Of a DNA stretch of 64,000 nucleotides, positions 33,513 to 43,635 are shown in pieces. The notes below the pieces were generated by a model. The model did not search any database. It was not told the DNA's origin and saw only the letters and a list, made by a program, of their open reading frames with translations. The position numbers were made by a program, and so were the translations under genes. This stretch comes from Microplitis mediator (lineage: Eukaryota > Arthropoda > Insecta > Hymenoptera > Braconidae). The first letter of the stretch is position 1. Every line of letters starts with the position of its first letter. The DNA is taken from the NCBI RefSeq assembly GCF_029852145.1, contig NC_079973.1:10188385-10252384 (forward strand), given 5' to 3'.

Positions 33513-34167
33513 ACACAGAAAAAAAGGTTCCTTGTCGCAAGAAAAATTTTACATTAAGATATAAAAACAAACATTTTCTCAGGACTAGAAATCATTTCTT
33601 GCTTCAAGAGATTTTTTTTTTGATTCGAGAAGATTTTTCTTGTTTCAAGAAAATAGTTTCTTGCCTCAACAAAACTTTTCTTGCTTCAAGAAAACGTTTC
33701 TTCCCTCAATAAAACTTTTCTTGCTTCAATAAAACAGTTTCTTACCTCAAAAAAATTTTCTTGCTTCAAGAAAACTTTTCTTGCCCCAACAAAATTTTTT
33801 CTCGCCTCAAGAAAACTTTTTCGCTTCAAGAAAATAGTTTCTTGCCTCAAGAAAATTTTTTCTCGTACCAAGAAATTCTTTTTTTCAATTCATAATACAA
33901 AAAATTTCTTGAGACAAGTAAAAATTTACTTAGGGCGAGTAAAAATTTTTGTACCAAGAAATCCTTTTTTTTTGGCACAGAAAAAAATTCTTGACTGAAA
34001 GTCAATATTCTTGATCCAAGAAATTTTTTGAAAACCTCAATTTTTTCGTATAAAGTAAAAATCTCCTCTGATCGTCAAATTTTCTTGACTCAAGAAAATC
34101 TTGACTTCGTTCCTGAAATCGTTTGTCTTCAAAAATATTTTCTTGACTCAAAACTTTTTTCTGTATG
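33513..34167. mobile_element. TTCTTG-family element pair with amplified interior
   Basis: The first copy starts TACACAGAAAAAAAGGTTCC (33513) and ends AGAAATCCTTTTTTTTTGGC (near 33977). A second short copy follows directly: CACAGAAAAAAATTCTTGAC to TTTTTTCTGTATGC (near 34167). Within the first, from 33590 to 33870, units of TTTCTTGCTTCAAGAAAA or TTTCTTGCCTCAAGAAAA repeat at about 22-bp steps. TTCTTG...CAAGAA is itself palindromic. Open frames on both strands here are by-products of the repeat. Confidence 0.75.
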
Positions 34168-34511
34168 CACACAGTTACAATTAAATAAAATTCAAATCAA
34201 CGAAATTTTTAATTAATTAATTTTTTTTTTCATAAATTTGTCAGATTTTATAGAGAACGAATCACTCTTCTTTTTTACGCGGTGACAAAATTTGATATGA
34301 CCGCCGAGTTTTAGTTATCGGTGCTCGCTGATAATGTCAGTATAATCGATTGCATTCGGTAACTCGTTTTTACCAGGCGATTTCCTATTACAAGATATTA
34401 TTGACACACTTTCAAGTTTTACTACATATTTTTACCCCACTTGCTATTTTTTATTTACGTAAACTATTTCCTTAATGAAGATTTTCATAAATTTTTATTT
34501 CTATATTACAG
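34168..34511. other. AT-rich DNA, nothing recognised
   Basis: No coding frame or repeat ends are visible. The last 20 nt form a pyrimidine-leaning approach to the possible acceptor at 34510-34511. Confidence 0.45.
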
Positions 34512-34554
34512 GTATACAGCAGACGTCTGACCAATATGGCTCGGCAATTTATGG
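34512..34554 (+). CDS. Possible small exon containing a start codon
   Basis: The edge TTTTTATTTCTATATTACAG is a good acceptor, and TTTATGG followed by GTAAGC is a near-consensus donor, so 43 nt are bounded by AG...GT. The segment contains ACCAATATGG, a favourable start context, at 34536. Translation begins MARQFM and leaves one base of a codon at the donor (phase 1). I do not recognise a protein starting this way. If real it would follow the 5' exon at 28286-28389 and continue into an unidentified exon downstream. Short AG...GT segments occur by chance in 64 kb. Confidence 0.25.
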
Positions 34555-34716
34555 GTAAGCTTATTAATAATCCAACTTTCGAAAAAAAAAAAAAAAATTA
34601 TTATTCATTTCTAATAATGTGATAAATATTCAAATTGAAAAGGCTTTGGTGTAGTCATTTTAAAAATTTTTCTATGTTTAAAATACAAATAAAAAGACCG
34701 AGGTGACTTACATACA

Positions 34717-35040
34717 TTGTCACAACTTTTCCGTGAGTTGATGGAAGTCAGAAAAGAGCTTCATTGTGATTGGTTACCCTTGTATTTTTTGCCGTTCTCG
34801 TTATCCCCGGAACGAGGAAGTACCATTGACATGAATAGAATAAGGCAGAAGAGTGTTCTGTCGTTGGGTTATAGAGCTTGGGTGGAGAAAACGTTGATGC
34901 CTTCGATGAGCAAAGAAGTGCCAAAGAATGTTAAGAGAATGACGAAAAAGGACAGATGCTACGGGGATGACAAAAAAAATAGAAAGTTCGAGCGACCTGA
35001 GAGTAGAAAATGGAAAACACGTTCCGAAGTTATAAGTTGA
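34717..35040 (+). CDS. Candidate short open frame, unknown product
   Basis: A 107-codon frame in a GC-richer stretch just after the possible exon at 34512-34554. The product is basic in its second half (for example VPKNVKRMTKKDRCYGDDKK) with no signal peptide, membrane segment or known motif. The first in-frame codon is TTG; internal ATGs are at 34741 and 34831. The opposite strand also carries an 80-codon frame, which weakens the case. It could be an unspliced exon, an unrecognised gene or chance. Confidence 0.18.
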   Translation: MSQLFRELMEVRKELHCDWLPLYFLPFSLSPERGSTIDMNRIRQKSVLSLGYRAWVEKTLMPSMSKEVPKNVKRMTKKDRCYGDDKKNRKFERPESRKWKTRSEVIS

Positions 35041-35225
35041 CATAGTTTAGTTTTTTATGAATGCACTTAATACTTTAGCGTAACCGAACATTATTTATGA
35101 AATTTTTTAAAATTTAGTATTCCCTAAAAATTTATTAAAATATTTTGCAAATCATTCCCAGAACTATAAGCTTTTTAAATTTCGAGCTTTTTGAAGTTCC
35201 GAGTTCGCTCGTGAAAAATCCACCC

Positions 35226-35945
35226 ATAAGGTGATGGTAATAATTACTAGGAATTGTGGGCTATATCTCGATAATTTCTGAGAAAAGTTTCCATAACTAT
35301 GGTAACAATCGCAAAATTACGGTAAAAATTACTAGATCGTATGGTAATAATTACCGTAGACAGTGAAAAAAACGGTAACGAATGATGTGAAGAATAGTAA
35401 TCCAGTCAATATAATAAATATACAGAGAGAAATGTCAAGTAAAAATTCCTATGCAGCATAGTAATGGTTACATTACTCTAGTACAGTAATGGTTACATTA
35501 CTCTATAGTTCGTATAAGCAGTCACATCAAAGCGGCATGACACAAACTATAGAGTAATGTAACCATTACTATGCTGCTTAGGAATATTTACTTGACAATT
35601 TAATTGAAATTTTTCAGATACAAGAAATATTACCATTTATATTGTAACTATTACTATCTGCGATGATAAGTATTACTTGACGAGTAATGAATGGTTAATA
35701 TAGGCATGATATACGCTGAAAAAAATGGTAACTATTACCATCTCGCCATGTGAAATGATTGTTTATGATAATAGTTACCATGCTTATATGTCAATCATTT
35801 TTTTGGTATAGTAATATTTACTGTTTCTAAAAGTAATAGTTACCGTATAGACGGTAATATTTCTTATATCTGAAAAATTTGTAAATTTAATCATCTGAGA
35901 TAGTAATAATTATTATCTCAGTTAAAAATAGTTACCATCTTCAAT
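35226..35945 (+). repeat. GGTAATNATTACC palindrome repeat, copy 2 (disrupted)
   Basis: The left edge ATAAGGTGATGGTAATAATT with GGAATTGTGGG matches the edge of the copy at 45165 and the inverse of the edge at 27384. The body contains TATGGTAATAATTACCGTAG and many GGTAACTATTACC-like palindromes. It is shorter and more disrupted than the other two and carries the inserted element at 35433-35597. Confidence 0.65.
35433..35597. mobile_element. 165-bp hairpin MITE, TGTCAAGTAAAAATTCC ends
   Basis: TGTCAAGTAAAAATTCCTAT and the following bases to about 35480 are inverted at about 35550-35597 (ending TTTACTTGACA) with very few mismatches. ATAGTAATGGTTACATTACTC occurs in the arm and again just inside the left arm. 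The central spacer holds GCAGTCACATCAAAGCGGC. Non-coding, inside the second GGTAATNATTACC repeat. Confidence 0.75.
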
Positions 35946-36307
35946 AGGAAAATTAGACCATGTTGGCCACCTGACGGAAATTAAACTAAACACATGCAAA
36001 AATTACTCTAACCACGGTAAAATCTACAATGGTTACAGTAATTTTTACTATGATCGTTGTAAATTTTACTGTGGCCACAGTAATTTTTGCAAATGCATAG
36101 AGAAATTGTTGTTGATTAAAATACTATAATGTTGTAGTAAAGCCGGACCATTCTGACCACCTGTAAAAATTACTATTGCCACAGTAAAATTTACAACGAA
36201 TACAGTATAAACTACTGGACCCATTATGAATGTTACTATGGTCATGGTAATTTCTGAATGTGTTTATGTCAATTTCCGACAGATGGCCAACATGGTCCGG
36301 CATTGCT

Positions 36308-36548
36308 ATAAGCCATAGGACTTAGGCCTCTCGAACTTGATCACTGGCCAAGCGTGGGTTCGAATCCCAGCGGCTGCCGAAAGAATTTTTCACACAAAGA
36401 GTGTAAAGTCTTTCGGCCCTGAGGTTCGTCCCTTCGCCGATCCATGAATCCGATCTGGTTTCAAAAATGAATTTGACTTTGGTTGAGGCGTGAATTTGAT
36501 TCGTATATGAATTCGACTCGATTGGTTAGATTGGGTTCATCCAAGGCC

Positions 36549-36598
<50 letters not shown>

Positions 36599-36630
36599 CT
36601 GAAAAAAAAAAAAATAATAAATAAGCCATA
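36308..36630 (+). mobile_element. tRNA-derived SINE-like retroposon with 11-bp target duplication
   Basis: ATAAGCCATAG flanks the insert at 36308-36318 and 36620-36630. The body (36319-36619) begins with a tRNA-like head: GTGGGTTCGAATCCCAGCGG (36354-36373) is a B-box/T-arm with TTCGAAT loop and four stem pairs, followed by CTGCCG as in some leucine/serine tRNAs. Next come a hairpin, CCGAAAGA...TCTTTCGG, an unrelated body, a TA-repeat stretch and an A-rich tail (36601-36613). The head lacks a recognisable acceptor 5' strand. B box, A-tail and target duplication together support an L1-like retrotransposed SINE. Resemblance to tRNA-Leu is inferred. Confidence 0.65.
36552..36598. repeat. TA dinucleotide microsatellite
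   Basis: Nearly pure TA repeat with one G interruption, forming part of the tail of the SINE-like insert. Confidence 0.85.
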
Positions 36631-36661
36631 GTATTTTAAACAACAATAATTTTCCCGTGTA

Positions 36662-37404
36662 CTTCGTTTAGATAAGAGGTATCACGACTTTTTTTTCAGC
36701 GTATAGTGAAAAAAATATCACTAATTTAAATAGCGTTATAGTTTTCACTGACAATAAGTGAATATTCGCTGCAAAAAAATGATTTTCACTACTTTGTTTT
36801 TATAGAGTAATTGATTCATTACAAAATCGAAATCTATAAAGTTCTCCAATAGTTGCAAAAACTATTAATATCGATCTTCATTAGAAAAATACGAGATGAA
36901 AAAATTTCGTTTATTTATCGCACTCACATCCCCACGCTTCTGTGACGTTCTCATCTACAACAATAAATTACCATAGTGTGTTTTTTTTCGTGGATCGTAT
37001 TATCAGTGACGTAAATCTTGCGACCAATTGCAACAGTATACATGTAAATTAATTATAGTTACAAGTGTGTTGTAATTTTTATCTTTTTTATCACGGTCAG
37101 ACGAACGACAAGTTTCTTATTGATATTCATTACGTAAGAGATGGGAATTTTTAAGTAATTTTTCTCAAATGAGATTTTGAATTTAAATAAAAATATCGAT
37201 ATATTCTGTTTTTAATTAAAGTTCTCTAAAGGTCAAGAAACTTTTTATTTGATGTTTCAAATTTCGAATTGCGGATTAGTTTTTTAAATCGCACACCGTT
37301 ACGTCTTGAACAGAATTACCTCTTACTTCAATAAAATATAACAAGACGACACACCAAAAAAAGCGAAGAATGAAAAATGGAAAAAAAGTTGATACTTTTG
37401 TACA
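36662..37404. other. Unassigned AT-rich DNA
   Basis: AGTGAAAAAAATATCACT near 36705 and AGTGAATATTCGCTGC near 36761 are small palindromic motifs, possibly remnants of CACTG-ended elements. Nothing else is recognised. Confidence 0.4.
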
Positions 37405-37470
37405 CAGGAAAAAAAGAATTTCTTGATGTAAAAATTTTTTCTCGCCTTAAGAAAATTTTTCTCTTTATTT
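37405..37470. mobile_element. Truncated TTCTTG-family left end
   Basis: TACACAGGAAAAAAAGAATTTC then TTGATG and CTCGCCTTAAGAAAATTTTTC is the family left end. The rest is absent. Confidence 0.55.
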
Positions 37471-37501
37471 TGAATTTTTTAAAATTAATTTTCACGAATT
37501 A

Positions 37502-37924
37502 GGACATTTTACGACGACAATCGGGACATTTTAATTCATTTCCTGACACGTTATTAAATTTATAGTAAACATTAGAAACTCATGTTAAAAATAGCATATG
37601 ATATTTTATTACTAATTAAATATTTTTTAACACAGAAACCTAAAAATTATGAATTTTGGCTGCTTGGTTTTAAATTCCTGCTTGACAGTGTGACGCTCGG
37701 GACACGCACGTACGCAGCTATCGATTAGTATACAGACATCGAAATTCTGATGTCTGACCAAATTTCTTGAAAATTTACTTTTTTTTTACCATAAGTAAAC
37801 TAGTGAATAGTTTTGCAAAAAAATTTTGAAAAATTGATCCTGTATTAAAAATTAAGCATAACTAGAATCGTATTTTTGAAAATCAGTTTTTCACATGCGC
37901 GTTCATAATTAGCGTAAAATGTCC
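37502..37924. mobile_element. Possible 423-bp element with GGACATTTTACG ends
   Basis: GGACATTTTACG (37502-37513) is inverted exactly at 37913-37924, and GGACATTTTA recurs at 37524. A GC-richer centre (GACGCTCGGGACACGCACGTACG, 37690-37715) has no open frame of note. It lies between two TTCTTG-family pieces. A 12-bp match alone is modest evidence. Confidence 0.4.
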
Positions 37925-37929
37925 CCACT

Positions 37930-38130
37930 ATACAGAAATAAGAATTTCTTGGCTTACGGAATATTTTCCATTATAAATTGCACCCAAAAATTTTCTTTGT
38001 GCAAGAAATTTTTTTCTTGGCTCAAGAAAATTTTTTCTCGCCCTAAGAAAATTTTTTTTTTCAATGCATGATGCAAAAAATTCTTTGGACAAATTAAAAT
38101 TTTCTTTGGTCAAGTAAAATTTTTTTTTTT
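37930..38130. mobile_element. TTCTTG-family element
   Basis: TACAGAAATAAGAATTTCTTGG at the left. The interior has TTATAAATTGCACCC, TTTTTTTCTTGGCTCAAG, CCCTAAGAAAATTTTTTT and TCAATGCATGATGCAAAA. The right end is eroded. Non-coding. Confidence 0.6.
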
Positions 38131-38141
38131 CTAATAGCATT

Positions 38142-38468
38142 TTATGGATTATATAATTTTGTATCAAAAAACAAGCAGAAAAGAATACCAGGACAATACT
38201 TTTCCGTCAAAAGATTTTTGTCTATCCATAGGATACGTAGCGCCATCTCTTGCGACCAAGCCGACTTGATTTTGAGATCTGCTGTTTTTCTAAGGGGTTC
38301 GAGGGGTAAACGTGTCGATGGAGGGAGATAATGGTCGAAAGTGGGATGGATCAGGCGAGACCTGTGTTGTATTAGTCCTGCAGGCTTGCATCGATCACCG
38401 TTAAATTTTCCCCTCCGCCATTCAGCTTCATCAGAGCCGGTTCCATTTGTATCGATCCTTGCGCAGTT
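38142..38468 (-). CDS. Candidate exon: 108-codon open frame without N-terminal ATG
   Basis: On the minus strand a frame runs from after TAA (38469-38471) to TAA (38142-38144). It passes through a GC-richer island and reads NGTGSDEAEWRRGKFNGDR, then RCKPAGLIQHRSRLIHP, LPPSTRLPLEPLRKTADLK and SAWSQEMALRILWIDKNLL, with a hydrophobic end. The first in-frame ATG is about two thirds along, so a spliced exon is the only reasonable coding interpretation. Codon and residue use are balanced up to about residue 80. I recognise no family. The plus strand of the same island also has a 75-codon frame, so chance is a real alternative. Confidence 0.25.
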   Translation of the reverse strand, partial: NCARIDTNGTGSDEAEWRRGKFNGDRCKPAGLIQHRSRLIHPTFDHYLPPSTRLPLEPLRKTADLKIKSAWSQEMALRILWIDKNLLTEKYCPGILFCLFFDTKLYNP

Positions 38469-39299
38469 TTACATTATAAATTATTCAAAAATTTTTCCTC
38501 AACTTTTTTTTTCCAACCGATCAATCAAAAACTTTCTACTTTCCATTCATTACAGTTTTTATTTTTAAATTCACTTCTAATTTGACAAAATTCGCCAAAT
38601 AATCAATTGCTTACTAAAAATTTTTACATGCGAATTCTAACACTACTTATGTCTTTAAAATAATTTTTATTTCTTTAAATACTACAAAATATTACATCCA
38701 TAATTTATATGCCTTTAAACTCTTTGAAGTATCGTTAAAAAATTCATGAGCAATTTTATTACGTTCATAACGGCTACTTACTTTTCATTGTAATCAAATG
38801 TTGCAATCTCATATTGTTACAATACAACAAACAATAACAATTTTGGGTTTTAGATATATTTTTTTATAGACATTATGCCCGAATTTATTTAAATCCTCAG
38901 AAAAATGTAAGCGCGAAAATAAAAAAAATAGAGTTAAGATGATAGAAGGAGATAAGCGAATATTCAGCCCCTTTACTATAGATATCATCGTGTAAGTCGG
39001 GCTTCATGACAGGGTTAGACGGATTTCTGATAGATGGCGGCAACAGTCAGTTACTTTGGAAATATCCTTAGTGATTATATTTCTGTAACAGTTATGAATA
39101 AAAGATGCTATTTGTGTAGATATATTACTGTTTTTTTAACAAATAAAAAATGCGCGTGCGCAGATAAAATTATGAAAAAATTACATATTTTTTCTGGAGA
39201 TTATACATTGTTACTTTATGTAATGTTTACTGATAGTTCGTGTAAAATCTACATAAGTATGATGTTATCGTTACGGATTAGTTTTATAATTTTAGAAGT
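38469..39299. other. AT-rich DNA, nothing supported
   Basis: A 94-codon plus-strand frame (39034-39318) is L/I/Y/F-rich and runs into the repeat at 39300. TGATAGATGGCGGCAACAG at about 39028 is an isolated GC-richer spot. Confidence 0.4.
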
Positions 39300-39515
39300 A
39301 TATGAGGGAAAAGTCTAATTTTGATCTAGAGCCGCTCAAAGTCACTAATTATTGAAAACAAATCAGAAAAAAGTCTAAAATAGGAATAGCAGGGGCAGGA
39401 CTCAATTAAATTCCACATGTTAATTAAATAAAAATAAAAAGTAAAATTAAATAAAAATAGCAAAACTTTTATTTGATTTAAAACAGATCAAATTTTTTGA
39501 CCCGGGTACTTATGT
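39300..39515. repeat. GACCCGGG-family element, partial
   Basis: GGAAAAGTCTAATTTTGATC, GACTCAATTAAATTCCACATG and AAACAGATCAAATTTTTTGA then CCCGGGT match the family at 47710-47983 and 13855-13935. The inverted left end is missing. Confidence 0.5.
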
Positions 39516-40157
39516 AATTAGATATATATTATGTATAGTATTAAAAATAGTAAATTTGAGGGTTGAATATATCTAGATTAAGCAGTTAGCTTCTAATTAA
39601 ACATGGTTGAGTCCTATTTATAAATTTAATGGGTTTATTTCTACTTTCCCCTTTCTTTATAGCCTGCCTTAGTTTATTCGTAAATACTTCAGACTCAAGA
39701 AACTTCTTAGTAAATTAAATCAAGGTATCTTTAGTATCGATAGGGGCTCACTTCACATGGGGCTGATTTTGTTGATGAAGGCACTTGAAGACTTGAAAGA
39801 AACAGCCGATTGTCTAGAGGAAATGAGTACATTCTATACAACTTTTTATTAAGAAAACTTGAGCGAAATATCAAATACAAGAATCCATTGAATTACTCAA
39901 TTACATGAAATTATTTCTGAAGCTCGAACTTTTGTAGGCATAAAAAAATTTTAAAGAAGGGAAGCGAACATTATTTATAAATTTGTTTCTTAATTATCTG
40001 TTACTCTAAAATTTTTTATTCGTAGAAGTAATTTTGACAGCTGTGTCTCGAATTATTTATACTGAAAGCCCTGCCGTCGGCTCTTTTCAAAATCATATAT
40101 TAGACTATAGTTGAACCATAAAGTTCACTAAGGAATGAAAACAAAAAAAAAGTCGTA
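39516..40157. other. AT-rich DNA, nothing recognised
   Basis: No coding signal or repeat boundary is visible. Confidence 0.5.
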
Positions 40158-40575
40158 CTTCATATTCGTATGCTATTCGAAGAAAATATTTGACACGTTT
40201 TTTCTGCTTACAAATTGCTACATATATTTTATATAAATACAAATAGTTTTTGGTATTTTTCTAGCAAATATTTAGGCTAATTTTATTGAAAGCATGTTTT
40301 TTGCAAAAAAATGCCCATGGAAAAAAATCGATTGGAAAATGGTCTAAAAAAATACACAAAAATGGTGCTTCATATTCGTATGCTATTCGAAAAAAATATT
40401 TGACACGTTTATTCGACTTACAAATGGTTACATATATTTTAAATATATACAAATAGTTTTTGGTATTTTTCTACCAAATATTTAGGCTAATTTTATTGAA
40501 AGCATGTTTTTTGCAAAAACATGCCGATGGAAAAAAATTCGATTGGAAAATGGTCCAAAAAAATACATAAAAGTA
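40158..40575 (+). repeat. Tandem duplication, 210-bp unit
   Basis: CTTCATATTCGTATGCTATT starts at 40158 and again at 40368. The following 200 bp (TTTGACACGTTT, GGTATTTTTCTA(G/C)CAAATA, GCATGTTTTTTGCAAAAA, CGATTGGAAAATGGTC) are nearly identical in both units. Only two copies are present. Non-coding. Confidence 0.85.
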
Positions 40576-41319
40576 AACTTGCACTTCTTAACTCGTTTCG
40601 CGAGTTAACTGAGTTTCGCGTTTTTGGAAATTTAACCAAAATCAAAAACTAAAAACATTTTTTATCTGAGTACTATCGAGGTGACTATTAAAAATTTTTA
40701 AAACAAAATAATGTGATTTTGAGAATGTTGCTGGTCGGAGGTTGAAAGAATAAATTTTCCAAAAAAATGGATCGAAAACATTGAAGAGTTTAGTAATTAT
40801 ACTTTGAAGTGTACATTTAAATTTCGACTTTCAACATATTGATATATTATTACTTGAATCAATTAGAGATTTCTTATGAGTAAAGACCATGGATGGGCGG
40901 GGTGGAACTTTGGGACATGGCGACATTCGGATTTATCCTGCGTTCGTTATTATTTAACCATCCTTCCTTTTATGTAATGCAATAATCCTTCGGAATATTA
41001 TATTTGTAATAAATTATTATTTTTAATGAGCCAACCAATGAAATTAACTAATTAGAATAATCATTAATATAAGAAAGAATTAGTGATATAATATAAGGGG
41101 ATAATAATTAATATGGCGTGTCTCGTGGTTCTTTACTTATTCTCATTAATATTTAAATGAAAACTTTGAATGTAAAAAATATGTCATATATTTTTTTTTA
41201 ATTATAAAATTATTATAATTTTTTTTTTATCAACGTAATTTTTTTTTATATAATTTAAAGTATCTGCAATTTTATTTTGGGAAATCTAAATAAAATCAAT
41301 TTGAACTTTGAAAAATTGA
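40576..41319. other. AT-rich DNA, nothing recognised
   Basis: TCGTTTCGCGAGTTAAC at about 40592 is a short CpG-bearing palindrome. There are no paired repeat ends and no coding signal. Confidence 0.45.
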
Positions 41320-41391
41320 ACCCTTATCATATCACGGAAGCCACAAAAAGTAATAACTGGTTCAGGGGGGCCATTTTGCCCCACCCTTCTC
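41320..41391 (+). mobile_element. Right-end fragment of the 766-bp element family
   Basis: ATCATATCACGGAAGCCACA, AAAAGTAATAACTGG and GGGGGGCCATTTTGCCCCAC then CCTTCTCTA parallel the last 75 bp of the elements at 4992 and 31145. It is diverged and lacks the left side. Confidence 0.6.
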
Positions 41392-41849
41392 TAATAATTA
41401 AAATTCACCTTTTGGAAATCTTTAATTCAAAAAATTCAAAATTCGTTAAAAAATATCAACAGTTAAAATTTCATTTTAAAAATATTTTTACTTGAGCCAA
41501 CTAATTTTTGAAAATTAATTCAAAATCTAAATATTTATAATCTCAAGTCTTTTTTTATATTATTTTGACAGAAGTTGAAGCCATGAAATAAATATCAAGC
41601 ACATTCGTATTTTCGTAAATATAAAAAGAAAAAGAAATAATAAAAAAAAAAAAAAATATACATATACAGAAGGCTATTGAGGGCGTGTATTCTTTCCGAC
41701 GGTCTGACATATAAAGCGAGTAAAGCAAGCACCTTTTCCCATGAGTAAACCTTCACTGTATGCCTAAACATTCTGTATATTTTTCTTTAGTATACATATA
41801 TTCTATATATACATCATAGTCGCGTACACCCTTCGCATACGCAAACGTA
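41392..41849. other. Unassigned; AT-rich then GC-richer DNA
   Basis: A-rich run at 41640-41656. From 41680 the sequence becomes GC-richer (GGGCGTGTATTCTTTCCGAC) and leads into the candidate frame at 41850. No element ends are seen. Confidence 0.4.
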
Positions 41850-42086
41850 TCAGCTTTTCAGAGTTTCTTTCTCATTCCGTCGAATCGTCTGTTCCGTGAG
41901 ATCTCTTCTCCACCCCAAATAAAAATGGACGAAGCCACCGAATAACTTATTCAATTCGTCAGACATCGTGAAAGGACGATATTCGACGTCATACCTCAGA
42001 AATTCTCGGATATTTCTTTTCTTCAATACTCTAGACAAATCGAATTTTCTCAGATAAAATTCCTCTGAAGTGAAATGAAAATTCAA
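41850..42086 (-). CDS. Candidate 78-residue protein or exon, unknown
   Basis: The frame starts ATG directly after an in-frame TGA and ends LTEQTIRRNEKETLKS. It is rich in charged residues (FYLRKFDLSRVLKKRNIREF, then DVEYRPFTMSDELNKLF), quite unlike background translations, and has no signal peptide. The patch is GC-richer. A splice-acceptor-like TTCATTTCACTTCAG follows the ATG by 9 nt, and GAG followed by GTATGA could be a donor, so a spliced exon is also possible. No family is recognised. If expressed it would be a small soluble basic/acidic protein. Confidence 0.3.
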   Translation of the reverse strand: MNFHFTSEEFYLRKFDLSRVLKKRNIREFLRYDVEYRPFTMSDELNKLFGGFVHFYLGWRRDLTEQTIRRNEKETLKS

Positions 42087-42989
42087 GACGACAATTTAAT
42101 CAAAAAAATACACAAAGTCACAGCATCCTTGGAATCTTTCTTTGATTAAAAAAATTCAATGCCATCAATAATATCCATTTTTTTTTTAATAAAAATACTT
42201 CCATATTAATTTTTAAAAAAATTTCTAGTACTGAGTATTCAATCGAATAAAAATTTTATTAGAATGAGAATTTTTTTTTTACTTTTGTTGAATTTTTGAA
42301 TTTGAAGATTTGTTTTTTTTTTCAAATGTGATCATACATATTCTGTATGAGTACGTATATATAAATATGTAATAGTCTACGTGCTAGGTCGTGGTGAATT
42401 TCGCTCTTGTGTACTGTCTCGAAATTTCATACGCAAACTGTACATTAAAAATGCATCAGTACATAACGAAAACTTTTTGAAGGGTCTTCTATTTTACTCA
42501 TTTAATAAATATCACTATACATATATATGCGAGGACTATAAATGAAAGGTTCACTAACTCCTTTTTCTTAAAATTTTACACCTGAAGTGACAAATAAGCA
42601 TTGAAAAATAAAATTTTTTATCGTGGTATTTATGAAACAAACGGTTTGTAATTCGTATTGTTATTTACTAACATTTACTATGCTCTTTGCAATCGTATAT
42701 TTAATTTTACAAAGTTATTTAAATAGCGATTACTCACATGTGAACGGTATATTGTTTTGAAACTCTAGGAGTGTGTAGATGAAACATGGGAATTTAAATT
42801 TAAATATAAATGAACAGAGTGAAATTTTAAAACACGAGATATTATTGGGCGTAGAACAACGGCTCTATTCATTCAGTTATTTTTAAATAAAAATATTGTT
42901 TATATAATATTATTCAAGTAAAAAAATACTTATGCCAAATTAGTCACTTTTGAGGAAAAATATTTTTGGAGATGAATTTTTTTGGTTTT
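42087..42989. other. AT-rich DNA, nothing recognised
   Basis: No supported features. A GC-moderate patch at 42370-42440 lacks an open frame. Confidence 0.45.
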
Positions 42990-43090
42990 TTCTTATACTT
43001 CTTATGGAGAGTGAATAGGAATTTTTTTGAGCGATTTCGGAGTGACGCGGATTTCATTTCAATCAGCATTCACTCCGCTCTGGAATTTTA
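42990..43090. repeat. GGAGTGAAT-type short element fragment
   Basis: GGAGAGTGAATAGGAATTTT and CAGCATTCACTCCGCTC are inverted around TTTCGGAGTGACGCGG. It resembles the small elements at 47600-47706 and 50303-50391. Confidence 0.45.
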
Positions 43091-43635
43091 ATACTTAAAT
43101 TAATTTATATTTAATAGAAATAACTTTTCTATAAGAACTATAATTATTTTAATAAATAATTTACTCAAGTATTAATAATTAACGCATAATATATTATGTT
43201 CTTAATTTATAAAATGTATTAGTAACTCACTAAATTATAATTTCATATAATGCAGAGTAAAAACATTAAATTATTTAATAGTTATCGTGACATAGTTTTT
43301 ATGGGAATATTTTATAATTCGGTTCAATATAAAATTTTATTTTGTGGTATGGTCGATGTAAGTCATGTGACGGTCTGTGACTCAGTGAAATTATATTAAT
43401 GATGGAAAATGGAAAATCTATTTCTTTAACTTCATAAGCGCGAAAGTTTTCATTGTCAATTGCTTAGAATTTTTTAAAATTATTTCGCGTGAATTTATGC
43501 AGAGGGAGCTCACAATTATTTCCGTAAACGTCTGAATCTAAAAGACCTAACCTCACTTTGTATGAGTAAATTGCTTCGCGATTTCTACTACGATTTCAGT
43601 CTGCGTTTTTTCATATTTAATATTTTCCAAAACTA
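43091..43635. other. AT-rich DNA, nothing recognised
   Basis: Mostly AT-rich. A patch at 43500-43610 has no coherent open frame. Confidence 0.45.

Larger units (their letters stand above)
35945..36661. mobile_element. GGACCATGTTGGCCAC-family element split by a retroposon
   Basis: The left part begins GACCATGTTGGCCACCTGAC with CACATGCAAAAATTACTC. A middle copy of the same end is at about 36145 (CCGGACCATTCTGACCACC). The right part reads GATGGCCAACATGGTCCGGC and, after the insertion, TAGTATTTTAAACAAC...CCCGTGTA. Direct and inverted modules are mixed. Non-coding. The retroposon at 36308-36630 separates the last module from its end. Confidence 0.65.

Noticed and set aside
33681..33998. Opposed open frames in the TTCTTG array
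   Set aside because: They come from a self-complementary tandem repeat and are not genes.
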